64,000 nt of DNA from Temnopleurus reevesii (taxonomy: Eukaryota; Echinodermata; Echinoidea; Temnopleuroida; Temnopleuridae). The stretch is taken from positions 25,930 through 89,929 of the forward strand of contig BQKZ01000003.1 in NCBI GenBank assembly GCA_036244855.1, written 5' to 3'. A model generated the notes under the pieces. The model was given only the letters and a program-made list of their open reading frames with translations, searched no databases and had not been told where the DNA came from. Shown here piece after piece: positions 1 through 13,500 of this stretch; the first letter of the stretch is position 1, and every line of letters starts with the position of its first letter. The position numbers and the translations under genes are program-made.

Positions 1-1008
1 CCCCCCCCCCCCCACACGGTGCGCGCCTGTTTTAATTGCCATATCCTAAATGCTACCGAGATGGTTGGGCGTGTCCATAAACTAAGCTGTGAAAAATGAA
101 TTATTGGTCTTCAAAATCAATGTTTAATAGGCAAAAGTTTTATGACCTAAAATAGGAACATAATAATAAAGCGACAGTGGTACGCTTTATCAAAATTTCT
201 ATAGATATTTTGATAGTGCATGTATAAATTCCTTATTTTTGCATTCTTTGCAGTTTGTGGTTTAATCTGAATATAATATAGGTCAGACAGCTTGATTTGA
301 TGTTTTTTTTTGTACATAACAAAAAAATGAAATGTCTTTAAGATAACTTCATGGTGACTTCCATTATCCAAGTGGGCGGGATAAGCATAAATAATTATGC
401 TTATCTCCTTTCTGCATTAACCAAAGTTATCATTAAAAAGTAATCTGCATTGATTAAGATAAAAGGTTCAGAATTCATCCAAATAATTAATCAAAATCAA
501 TATTAATTAAAACGTTTCTGACATCATAACTATCGATGTTTCATGGGTATTACCATTGCCAAAATGTTTCTACATAAACCTCTTTCCTTTTTTTTTAAAC
601 CATAACATGAACTCACAAACAAAAGAAATTAAAGAAGAGAGGATGATAAAGAAAAATAAGAACAGGCAACCATGCAATGCGATCCGTCATAACCACAAAA
701 AATAAGTGGGCAAAATTTCCTCCATCAACATGATAACCGCGGATAGATGGCGCTCTTCATAACGACAAATTATATTTCGCTGCTCCAACAACCATTGAAC
801 CTCGGACACTATTCTGTGTAATATACTTTTGAGCGAAAGCCTGTATTGTAAACTACTTGTACTTGTGTCCTGTATTAGGCCTATGCGTGTTCGGCATGTG
901 TGTTTAGTAATTTCACGAGAACATTGAATGATAATTCGATTTTAGTCAAGCTTTCAAATGTGATTGTTATTGAAAGACCGGCCAGATATTCTAGATTTTG
1001 AAGCTAGA
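1..1008. other. 5' flank and probable 5' UTR of YLPM1
   Basis: Opens with a poly-C run (1-13). A GC box-like GGGCGGG lies at 374-380. The rest is AT-rich with no gene or clear TATA box; the transcription start cannot be placed from sequence alone. Confidence 0.4.
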
Positions 1009-1557
1009 ATGTTCAACAACTGGAACAGGCCTGGCGGCCCGGGGCCAGGCATGCCGGGCAGGCCCCCGATGATGTCGATGCAGGGCCAGGGAATGCGGAA
1101 TAATTTCGGACATGGCCATGGCCCAATGCAGGGCCCAGGACCAGGTGGACCTGGCATGAATATGCGTGGCCCCGGCCCCAACAACATGGGGCCCAACATG
1201 GGAATGGGTATGGACAATATGGGTCCCCAAGGGCACTGGGGTCAAGAGGGACATTGGCGTGGACCAGGTCCACACGGGCCTGGACCACACGGACCTGGAC
1301 CACGTCCTCATGGATTTGGGCCAGGTGGACCTCGTCCAGGCATGCAAGGACCGGGACCAGACATGAGAATGATGGGCCCTGGACCAGGAAGATATCCTAT
1401 GCAGATGGGAATGCAGTCGGGTCCAAGACCAGATGGTCCAGTTGGAATGCGACATGATCATGCTCAACCAGAACCTCTCCGAATGTTATTCAATCAAGCT
1501 GTCATAGATGAGGAACAAAGTCGAGCGATGGCGATGATGCCGACTCAACAGGAGCAG
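1009..1557 (+). CDS. YLPM1: YLPM1 coding exon 1
   Basis: Begins MFNNWNRPGGPG and encodes residues 1-183, dominated by Gly-Pro-Met repeats (GPGPGGPGM-like). It loses the bias in the last 35 residues (FNQAVIDEEQSRAMAM). The donor is CAG|GTAAGA in phase 0. The human protein also starts with an Asn-Trp near the N-terminus (MYPNWGR), a weak match that supports this start. An upstream non-ATG extension is closed by the TGA at 961. Confidence 0.88.
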
Positions 1558-4500
1558 GTAAGATCTGGGATGCACAAAGGTAGATGAATTTCTATTCTTT
1601 GGGCACTTGAAATCATAGGCTAGCACCCGACAAGCAGTACTGGCAGTAGCACCTTTTTTGAACGGTTAATCACGAGTTATAAAAAAGCAACTTGGTGCAG
1701 TTTCCAATCTTATCTTTTTTAAGGAATTGTGATTTAGCCTAGGTTACTTTAAGTCACTATTAATACTAAACAATAACCTCTCACCAGATGGTTTCCAACT
1801 TATAATTTCATGATATTTGTTGCTGCGTTACGAGTTATGATGGCTCAGCTCAATTATTAATCATATGCTAAAAGTAAAATGTCGAAATTGATGACTAATT
1901 TAAAGTCCGTCACGATCGACATGACTTCCGGTTGTGAGCGAGCTCGGACGGCGTGTTTCGTATTGGCAGAACAACGATATTAGAAAATTTCCTTGCTTAC
2001 GCACCTCGGCAAGCTCAGAAACTCGGAACACTTTGTACGACTTTTCGGACCTTGTTGTTGCATGTTACTTTGATTCGTCCCCTCTTTGGCTTCATTTTTT
2101 CTTCTAAAAACGTGCGGAACGCATACGTTTGCGACTGCCGAGCTGTGAGCTAGCAAAATAAAGCTTGCTTACTCGCTATTCCAGGTTAAAAAAAACCTGT
2201 TATTTTCTGTTTCGGCAACCTTCGCAATCAAAATGGCTGCGGACAGTTTGGCTAGCAACCGGAAGTCATGTCTATCATGACGGACTGACTTTAAGTAACC
2301 TAGATTGGGCACTAATGCGCTTTTGCCTTTAGTATTCGCGAAACCCTAACCCTTATTGTATGATGGGAGGTCGCACGTCTGCGCATCTAAACTTTCAGCT
2401 TGAAAAAAGCATGAAGTCGATGAATATCCAATTTAATTTTAATCTGATATTATCACAAATATTCTAAAGATTATGTGTCAGAAATATCTCGGCAAAATCT
2501 GACCAGGAACAATGTCATTTTAGATGAAATATACACCCCTCTCATTTTTGCCGTTCAAAATATGTGGGTCCCTTCTCTGCACCCCATTCACTTTACACTC
2601 GGTTAAGATTTTCTGGGAAAAGTCTTGATTTCACCGAGCACGCGAGTTACATCGCGTATGTCAATGAGGCGCAGATGATGCAAAATCTTCTTTGTGCCAT
2701 ATGTAGTGCAGTGGGTAAGGGATTATTCAAGTTGTACAATGTATTGGCTTTGCTTTAAGTTTGAAACAAACTTTGCTGTTTATTTTTTGACCAAATTTGA
2801 TTCATTTAATCCATTTCAAATTTTGCTTTTAATCTTTCAAAAGGTACATGTAGACATGCAAATTTACATACATGTATATGGTACTCACTTTTTTTTGTGT
2901 TGGAACAGAGCTCAAAATTTCAAAACAAAGACCATTTTTTTCACTAGACTATTTTAAGCTATCAACTGTTTCTGTTTGGATATTTTCCACATTCTGCATC
3001 ACACCCCTAGTATTTTGTGACTCCTGAGAGAAAATTCAAGGATTGTACAACAAATGTATAATTTTGGAATCTCCTGGAAAATTCATCAAGTCATGAATAC
3101 AAATGGCACCTAAAGCTGGTGCTTGATCCGGAAATTGTGTTAGATTCTTTTTATTCCTCCGCTACTGTAAGGTGGTGCCATGATGGAGGCATTATATGTT
3201 CACTTCATTCAAGAATGAGGGGTATCAGATGAGATACAAATAGAGAGAAAGACACAATAAAGAATAAAACAAAGAATATTTTTGATTTGTTCATTCATCA
3301 CTTTTCGTTAAAGTGGCCATTTTAGTTCAGTTTCCTGAACTGCACATTTGCAGTATTACTGATTAGCTTGGTACTTCCACAGGTAAAGTTTACTCCATGG
3401 CTAAATTGATAAGGCTGTGAAGTTGGGAACACTGGTGTTACATATTTTTAATGATGTCATTACATAATTTATAAAAAGAAATCAAAACTTTTAATTGAAT
3501 GATAATCAAAATATAGAAGGCACTTTAATACTAAAAAAAGTTTTCCAAACTCTGCAGTTTTTATAAAACTGTCCGTTTATATAAGAATATATGAACTAGT
3601 GATGATTGATGACCCTTACTCGGGTGCTGAACTAGCTGAATCAATATTGCGTACAGAAAGGGATCTTTGGTTGAGTGCATAGTTTTGTATGCAGGCCTCT
3701 ACGAACAGCTTTTTGAAACAGCACCAGATTGTCAAATCACATTTTACGCTATGTCAAGTTTTAAAAGAGTAAAACCTTTGATATTATAAAAATAACAAAT
3801 TAATTTATATTTTTTATTACTTTATTTCAAGAATGACGATTCAAAATTCAGAAGTCTGCAAGACCAGGCCCTTAATTGGCAGAAAACAGCCCCTGTTCGA
3901 GAGCAGGTAGAAACAGTTCAAAAGAAGGCAGTAGAGCAGGAGCAGTGGGAGGCATACCAGAAGCAGATGCAAGCATATCAGCAGCAATACCAGCAATGGT
4001 ACCAGGCTCAAGAGGCTGCAGTAGCTCATGTCAAAGTGGTAAGTTTGTAGATAGGCAAGTTTTTGAAGGAGAATCCACCCTTGACCTTAGCATGCTATTA
4101 GAAAGTGATTAAAGGGGAACCACCCCTGGGATTTTTGTGCCCCCATCGAAGAAAGAAAAATCAGATGAACAAACAAAAGTTATGAATGTTTAAAGTCACA
4201 TAGAATTGACGATCACTGCTGCTCATGGGTATCCGTGCGATCGGCTAAACTGACGGAATCTGTGACGTCATGTCGGACAACTCCTCATTCACTTAGTACA
4301 TAGAATATTTAAAAAAATGGTCAATGTAAAATTTAGAGTAAGGTTGCAGCATGAATCTTTTCAAAATACATGCAGAATCAATACAGAAATGCTATACTCC
4401 AACAAAAAATTGGCATTTTTTGTACTTTTCCGAGTTTTCCGACATGTAGTCACAGGTTTCGTCAAATTTGCTGATAGCACGGATCCCAATCAGCGGTAGG

Positions 4501-7500
4501 GATCGTTATATCTCTGTGACTTTGAAAATTCATAACTTTTGAACGGGTTATTCGATTTTGCTCAAATTTTCACAGTTTGTTCACATGATTTTTCTTCATA
4601 TAATGAGAGCACGATAATTCCACGAGTTGGTTTCCCTTTAAAAATTAGATGATCCAACTGTGAAGTCTTACAGAACTGTATATTTAAAAAGTTTCTGTAG
4701 TATCTATAATATTCACCACAGTTGATCCTCAAGTTGGCAGCCTCAACAATTAAGTAATGTCACAGTGGACAAACTTCCATTCATTTTGCACTCTTAATAT
4801 CCTTTTTTTTTTCTTTTCACTTTTACATTGTAGGTTCTTATCAATTCTGTGAGCATGTTGGAAGGAATGATGTTATATTCTTTTTCATAACTTTCTATTG
4901 ATTCAGTGTCAGTTAATTTAATAAGACTTCAATTAGTTTATTAAGACTTCACTTAATTTAGTAAGACTCAAGTATTATATTCTATTGTCTGAATACAGGT
5001 AGTTGCTTTTAATAGAAACATTAATGCATGGCTTTAACCAGCTAAACTGTATGGCAGATTATTCTTTTTTTGTCCTTGTTTTTATTATCATTGTATTGCG
5101 CTATAAGAAGTCACATCCCTTATTTTTAATAGCCAACCAATGCTGCAGATTCCTTGCTTTAATTTGTTTTGTTCAAAAGAAACTTTCTACTTCACATCAA
5201 ACATAATGTTATACCCCATGTTACATGTATGCCAAGAAAGTAGAATTCTAGTGAATAAAACATTAATTCTTCAAGGAATTTTGACGAGTTATAGGTATTG
5301 AAATATGTCTGTACACCTGAAATATATTTTCCTAGAATTGTAAGTATATCTTCCATCAAGAAAATTTTTCTAATAGAAAAACTTTCTTGTACCAAAAAGA
5401 GAACGATGTTGATATTAGCAGACGATAACTTTTGCCTAGAAAATAGTGATTTAAATCTAAATTTTATTCTTGGTGTTCATTTACATATTCCAATCATATA
5501 CTGGACAATACAGTACATACCTAACCGCTTGAATTAAGCACAATTACTCTTTGAATGAAATTCCCCTTCAACAAATTATTGATTCCCACAGAGCTTTTGT
5601 GCCCAGAGCTTTGATGTTCACTTTTATTTGACTCCAATGCCAAAGTGGAACATTAATATTTTAGATTTTTCAAATTTGAGCATTAAGGGGATTTAGACCA
5701 ACATCTGAAAAATACGGGCAATTTGCCATTGCCTACTCTACGTCTAGAAGTTTTGTCTTTCGAAGAGCTTTTTATTCTTCAGTTTTTCTTGTCCAGATTT
5801 TGCCACAATATAGTCAGCGCACTGAACATATTTCATCATGTGAAGTCTTTTTTTTTTAATCTGTTTATGCATACAGGAAGACTTGAAGGAAAAGAAAGCT
5901 ACATGTGAAAAGCAGCTGACAGATTGGAAAACTCAGTTCGATCAATGGGTGGATCAGCACAAGAAACACCCGAACAAACAGCAATTTGATCAGTACCAAA
6001 ATCAGTGGAAAACATGGCAAACACAGATGGAGGGCATGGTGGCTTCTCTCGAGACACAGATCAAAATAAAAGAGGGGACCCTGCCAAAAGATCCAACAAA
6101 CATGCCTTTCCAAGGACCTGGTTCTACAAGTGGCGCTGGAAATGTAGCAATGCCACCAGCTATACAGGGAATGTTTCCACCAAGTGGCCCTGGAATGGAA
6201 TCAGGGCCAAGTGGATTAAAACCAACCATACCAGGGAGCTCGGAACAAGGACCAAGACCGGATGGAAAAGTCTCGGGGCAAGGACATAGCAGCGAGAGTG
6301 TAAACAGGCCAAAAACTGGTGCAGGATTTCCAGGCCCCAAAGAGCAGATGCCTGGAAAAGACGGCTTTCCTTTTCCTTTCCCTGATTTCCCGTTTCCCGG
6401 AGATATGGACAGCTTCTCTTTTCCTGATATGAAAAAAATTGATGCAATGCTTGCAGGTAGCATGAAGGGTGAATTTCCATTTCCCTTTCCTGATTTTCCC
6501 ATGCCAAAAGGTATGATGGATTTCCCACTCCCGAAAGGACTTAAACCTGAAGACATGACCAAAGATATGGAGGATTTTATGAAACAAATGGAATCAGAAC
6601 TTGGAGTACCTTCAAAATTTCCAGGAATTGATCCAAGTAAGCAAGCTTTAGATGCCAAATCAGATTTGGAAAAAGGTCTTGGGGGTATGCCAGGAATAGA
6701 AAGGGGGTCACTAATGGATTCTAACTTGCATGGAAAGGAGCGGGGTACTCATGACATGAAAAGGGGTGGTCCTCATGGAATGGAACGGGGACATCCAGGA
6801 ATGGACCATGGCCTTCCTGGAATGGATAGAGGTCATCTGGGAATGGAGAGAGGTCATCTTGGAATGGAGAGAGGACTGGGGATGGACAGAGGACCAGGAA
6901 TGGACAGAGGACCTGGAATGGACAGAGGACCTGGAATGGACAGAGGACCGGGAATGGACAGAGGACCAGGAATGGACAGAGGATCGGGAATGGACAGAGG
7001 ACCAGGAATGGACAGAGGATCGGGAATGGACAGAGGACCTGGAATGGACAGAGGACCTGGAATGGACAGAGGACCTGGAATGGACAGAGGACCGGGAATG
7101 GATAGAAGACCTGGAATGGACAGAGGACCGGGAATGGACAGAGGGCCTGGAATGGACAGAGGATCGGGAATGGACAGAGGACCGGGAATGGATAGAAGAC
7201 CTGGAATGGACAGGGGACCTGGAATGGACAGAGGATCGGTAATGGAGATGGGTCATCCCGGAAAGGACAGAGGACTGGAAATGGAGAGGGGTCATCCTGG
7301 AATGGAAAGAGAACGAGGAATGGAGAGGGGCCCTCCCAGAATGGAGAGAGGGCTAGGAATGGATAGAGGTCCTTCTGGAATGAATAGAGGCCCACCTGGA
7401 ATGGATTGGGGCCCATCTGAAGTAGACAGAGGCCCTTCAGAAATGGAAAGAGCACCAGGGATGGACAGGGGACAATCATCAAATGAAACTGGCTCTTCTG

Positions 7501-10500
7501 GATTTAATGAACGACAATCAATGGAGGAAAGAGGATTATCCAAAATGGATAAAAAAGGCTCTCAGGCAAAGGATAAAGGCACTTCAGGAAAAGATACCAG
7601 CACTCGAGGAAAAGTGAAGCGAGATTCATCTAGTGTGCAACGTAAACAAAAGGATGGTGACTCTCCAACTGAAGACCAAAATGCATCACAGGGTAAGAGA
7701 AGTCAGTTTGGCTTGGGAAGTTTGCTTGCTGGACTGAAGGGAGATACACCAGTGAACAAAGGCCACTCAATATCAGACAGTGGCCCTTCAGGTGCAGAAG
7801 GTGGCCCATCAGGGGTGAGCAGTCATCCATCAAGGAAAGCTAGCAGTCGACCCCGAAAAGGCAGCGATTCGGATGATGGTCCAACAGGAGCAAATAGAAG
7901 TCAATTTGGCCTAGGAAACCTTCTTGCTGGGTTGACAGCAGATCCACCAGAAGTGGACAGTGGACCTATTGGAATGGAAATGAGACCCCCTGGCATGGAC
8001 AATGGACCCCCAGGTATGGACAGACAACCACCTGGTATGGATAGTGGACCCCCTGGTATAGATAGTGGACCCTCTGTTATGGATAGTGGACCGCCTGGCT
8101 TGGGCAGTGGACCACCAGGAATAAACATTGCTCCTCCAGTCATGGATATGGGTCCTCCTGGAGTTGACAGGGGACCTCCTAGGATGAACAATTCACCTCT
8201 CTCCATGGGGAACTTACCAATAAGTTTGACTAGGGGTCCTCCCGGTCCACCCGGAATGGGACCACCTGGAGTGGGGCCACCTGGAATAGGACCACCTGGA
8301 ATAGGGCCACCTGGAATAGGGCCACCTGGAATGGGGCCACCCGGAATGGGACCACCCGGAATGGGACCACCCGGAATGGAACCACCCGGAATGGAGCCAC
8401 CCGGAATGGGGCCACCCGGAGTAGAGCCTCCTGGAATGGGGCCACCAGGAATGGGGCCACCTGGTGCTGAGTTTGAAATGCATGACAAGCCTTTAGGTAT
8501 GAAACAGCCTCCCCCTTCATTTGCACAGGGTTCATATGACATTGGTCCACCTGGGGTTGACAGTGGTCCACCAGGAGTTCCCCTTTACCCTTTAGGTGCT
8601 AATCAAGGTCCAGCTGGGTTTGGAAATTCATCTACAATGGCGGGTAGCAGCTCTGAAGACCTGATGCCTCCTGGCATGGAGCCCGAGTCAAAGCCAGAGC
8701 CAATCAGTAAGCCTTCTGTTCCCAAAGCTTCAAGTTTTCCACAAGATCTTGCCCCTCCTGGAATGGAAGAGACTTATCCTCCAGGAATGGAACCAGAGGA
8801 GAAGACTCAGCCAGACACAAGCAATCGACAGCCTCAACCAGCAGAAGAAAATCTGAGTGAATTTGAAAAGAAACAGAACAAGCCACTATTTCCTCCACCC
8901 TCGACCAAACCGCAGTCTAAAGGTTTGACACAACATTCATACCAACTGGGACAAAGCATTCCTATAACTGGTATGGAAAAAGATTCTTTTGGTACAAGCT
9001 CTTTTGTGTCCAATAAGCAAACATTAGCTCCGAGCCCCTTAGCAGGATATGATGCATTAGAATCTGTGAAAGCAAAGAAAGAAGAATCAAAGCCAGAGGA
9101 TAAAAAAAAAGGCAAAGGTAAAAAAGGAAACCTGAACATGCCCGCAACCATTAAATTTGAACCTAAAACGAAAGACCTTGATGAATCTGTGAAAAAGGAA
9201 CCTTCCAAAGTTCAAAAAGAAGAATCTAGCCAGCATGATTCGACCAAAAAATTAAAGTCTACTGAAGAAAAGCCAACAAAGAAAGATGTTGATAAAAAGT
9301 TATCAAAGGAACCCTCACCTCCAAAAGAGGTTTCTAAAAGAGTAGCTGTTCGTAGCACCTTGTCATTCTTACCAGATTCTTCGGATAAATCTACAACACC
9401 TTCATCAATTGGGGAGCTCTTCAAAAAGAATTCTTCATCTCCTGCCGCATTCATCAAGGATGTCAAGACCTCTCTTAGGACCTATAGGAAAATAGCAGAA
9501 GCCGAGGAGGATGAAGAAGAAGCTCCTAGCTCTAGAAAGGTGAACAAAATGTTCTTATTACAATTGAGAACAATTATTTTATAATGATAAAGTTATAAAT
9601 TTACTGCAATTTCAGTGGCATTGTTTGGTTCAAAAGCTGTAAGAATGTATCACTATTGGAATTTACTAAACTGCAAATGCCCTTAAGCTTGTAAAAGAAA
9701 TAGTTTGAAAAATGTTTAAAAAGAAGTATTTTACATTTTAAGGATATGATTAGATGAAAATGGGGGGAAGAGTTATTAGGAAAAAAAATGTTTTCTTTCC
9801 ATGTTGAGAATTAATTTTAGAGAAATGATGTTGCTAATTGATTTAATTCTATGTATCCTTTCCCTTTGATTTGCAGACAAACAGAAAGGATACAAGCAAG
9901 AAGGATGTTGCTGGACGGGATGACTCATTGCGACCAACTGCGCCTTCTCCACCAAGATCTTATCGGTCATCAGATCGGGATTCAAAGAGATCTCGCTCAC
10001 CAGACAAAAGGAAAAACAGAACCCGCTCAAGGTCACGTTCACCAGATCGCAGGAAACGAAAGCGAGATTCCCCAACACGCAAGAGAAGCTCATACTCCCC
10101 AATTAGAAAGCGCTCTCCCCAAAGAAGTAAGAAATCTCGTTCTCCTAGCAGAACAAAATCTTCACGCTCCCCAACTAGAGGCTGGACCAATAGATCCCCA
10201 GATCGTAGAGACCGGAGAGACGGAAGGGATGATCGGAGAGATGATCGAAGGGATGATCGGAGGGATAGGAGAGATGACAAGCCAAGTACAGAAGCCTTCG
10301 ATAAATTACGGGAGCTTATCTATGACACCCTTGTGCGCCATCCAGAGGATAAACCAAGAGATCCTCCTCATACTGAACGACGATATCCAGATGATCACCC
10401 ACGCGAGAGGAGACATCTGGATGGGAAAGATCGCAATGAGCGCTCAAGGTCTCCTTACAGCATGGATAGGGCTCGGTCTCCTATGCGTTCCAGAAGAGAG

Positions 10501-13500
10501 AACTATTACCCAGAGGCCGAACGACCCAGGATGCAATACCCTCCACCAAGGAGAGACTATGTGAGGGATCCATTGAGGGATCGTACAGCGGCCCCTACAT
10601 GGGATGCACCAAGTGATCCTCCACGACCAGCGCAAAGAGATGCTCAGGATTTCGACAGGAATGCCTCCCAAGACAGGTAGGGGGGATTTATGTTTGTTAC
10701 ACCATTTAATTGTCTGAGGAAAATTGATGAGCTTTGGAAAACAAGAAATTACTCTTATTTTTCCAATTTTTCTGAACGTGATCCGCAAAGAAATGTTATT
10801 TTGCATTTGTCTACCTGCCAAATTAAAAATGCAATCTTTGTCTAATACAATTGGTAGACAGTATCAGGTTTTTAGAAGATAACTGCATGTTTGTGCATTC
10901 ACCTGTCATCTGGAATGCTTTATTATTTGATGGAATTGGTGTAGAAAGAACAAGATTCTAGTGGAAATGGATTCACTTGCCCTTGCGTGTCACAGATCAG
11001 AATGTTGAACACCTCTTATAAATTAGACACAAACTGAATGTTCGATGTACAATGAAGATTAGTCTGTTGAAACAGGTGAATCATGTAATGTTGTTGTTCT
11101 GTTTTTTTTTATCATTATTCACTGGCATCTTTACATTGTGGCGTGAAAAATACTGCACATTGATGATCCAGATTTTAGTTTGGCAGTCATACATTTGATA
11201 AAAAAAGGATTCACAAGACCAGTTACGTAAATGACGAACAGGTGGCAGGCTTGATTAATAAAATCTTTAATAAATCTTTCTAGTTGATAATCCAATTCTA
11301 ATTTGTAAAATTCAATGGGAATTCGCAGGTAACATATATCTATTGCTAACACACTGGGATTTCAACATTGATATTGATATTTCTGTATGACACATTATCC
11401 CAAGATAAGTGTATCCTTATCATTTTTCTGCTACCTGATGATGATGAGGATGACCTTATGTAAAGAGCCGGTCTCTGCCTCAGCTGGGCACCCTTAGTGC
11501 TCTATTACTCAAAACTATATAAAAACCTATATTCAGCATGCTATTTTACAATTTTCTCTTCAAACATCCAACTGTGATCTTCATTTGAACAGATTTGCGG
11601 AGAGAGCACCTTCACCACCAATGCCAGAGCCGGCTATAGCTCCCATAGTCTTTGATTATGCTCATTCCGAATCGACCAGACCGGCGTATGATGTTGATGT
11701 CAGAGGTATGTCATTGCTGCCGACTATTGTAGATCTCTCACTCTGTTCCAGACTGAAAAATAAATTTCCTTGCAATATTGTACACAAACTATTTCATCAT
11801 AGTATTTGAATATGGTCATTTTGTTTATTTTTGTGTAGTCAAAATCTATTTTTCCAATGTTTTTAGCTGAAAAGACTGGGAGTCATTCTTTTCATATCGA
11901 TAGATTAAATGGTCTCATTAGCAATTCATGTATTGCTATGGTTGAATTGGACATGATTTACACAATGAAAGTGTTACAAAATAAGGAGAAAATGAACATC
12001 TGATCTTATACTTATGTTAAATTATTAATATTTATATTATAGTTTATGTTAGGGAATGTCATTGAAGAGCAGGAATGGCATGATATCTTGTTATGAATCT
12101 TTTTTTTTTTTTTTATATTCAATTGAAAATTGTTCTTACATATATTTCATTTATTGCAGACTGATATGATTCTTTTCTTGCATCCCCTCCAAAGCATTAT
12201 TTAATGTAATTGTGAGTAGTTAGGCTGAGTTGACAGAATAGCAGAATTGAGTCTAAGGGGTATTATTTGTGACGTTTCAAAACGGCTTTTTAAAAGAAGA
12301 GTCTACCCCAAAATAACAAGAGTAGAAAAATCAGAAAACTAATACGACAGTTATGAATGTTTAAATATGTAGATAAATTGTTAACTATTGACATAGGTGC
12401 ACATCTGACCATTTATTGTAATCATATCATTGTTATAAAATGTTGCTTTTGTCCCTAAAAATATGATCCCCTAAATTTTGACTATCAGATATCTTCATGA
12501 TAGATATGTAGATCCCCTATTTGCATGCTTACAGTATTACAAACTTTGTAATATCCAACAATTTCCACTGATTTTGCTCATTTTTTTCAAATTTTTAGAA
12601 ATTAATAACTTTTTTATTACTTGTCCAATTTTCTTCAAACTTTTTTTGTTCTGCTCACCAAATAATTCTGCTCCTGTTAAAAAAAGTATTACTTTTGGTT
12701 AGACTCTTCTTTTTAACCTGCCTCTCAAGCTCTGATATTCCTAACCTTCCTTTGTTAAAGCACTATATGTATTCATACCATCCTTTTTTTCCTTTCTTTC
12801 ATCCTTCAGAGCCAGCAGGAACCCTCCTAAGTGGTGCAGTTGTTGTTGATGTTGTAGACTATAGCCATGGCCAGATGAAACTCCCAAGTGCCAGAGCTCT
12901 AAGTGGATCATCTCTTCTTCAAGAACGCGAGTCTACTTTTCTATCAGAATTCAAAGTGGTTGAAAAAAGTCAACCCAAAACCACAGGTGTGTTTTGATTC
13001 TTATTCATTTTCCACACTATGATTTGCACATAATTACGATTATTGCCCTCAACCCTAACAAGGCGAGGGGGGGGGGGGGGGGAAAGGAGGCCCCCCCCCC
13101 ACGACGGATTTCACGATTGTTTCGCCGTGCTAAAATTTTTTGATAGTGCGGCTCACTGACTTTTTTCTTTAAAGTTTCCCGTAACTTTTATGACCGTTTT
13201 CACGGAAATTTGACCTACCGTTACGATGCTACGTAATATTTTATACATGTATGTCAGCCTCAAAACTGCTCCAAAATGTCAATACAAATTGTGTTTTTTT
13301 CATTTATTCACTTTAAAATTGATAATTTTGTTTTCAGTGGCTGAAATCAATTCATTTTAGCATAATTATGCTTGAAAAAATATTTTCAATAAATTTTGCC
13401 TAATAAACAATAGAAAACAAAAGGTCAAAAAAACAGTAGAGCACAAAATACAATTATAAGTTAACATAATTAATTGATTAAAAATAAACAGTGCATTTTT

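Larger units (their letters stand above)
1558..3831 (+). other. YLPM1 intron 1
   Basis: GT-AG intron. It contains the inverted-repeat element at 1739-2303 and a short degenerate copy of the TGCCTCCG hairpin repeat at about 3150-3205. Otherwise AT-rich with nothing recognised. Confidence 0.85.

Noticed and set aside
964..1008. Upstream TTG start extending YLPM1 by 15 residues
   Set aside because: Non-ATG initiation is unlikely when an ATG with A at -3 follows at 1009.
6711..7482. Long open reading frames antisense to YLPM1 exon 3 (poly HSRSSV- and PFPVLCPF-like)
   Set aside because: They are mirror images of the 18-bp coding repeat in other frames and have no recognisable domain, start context or splice support.
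7901..8571. Antisense open frames over the PPGMG repeat
   Set aside because: Produced by the repeat itself, which lacks stop codons in several frames.
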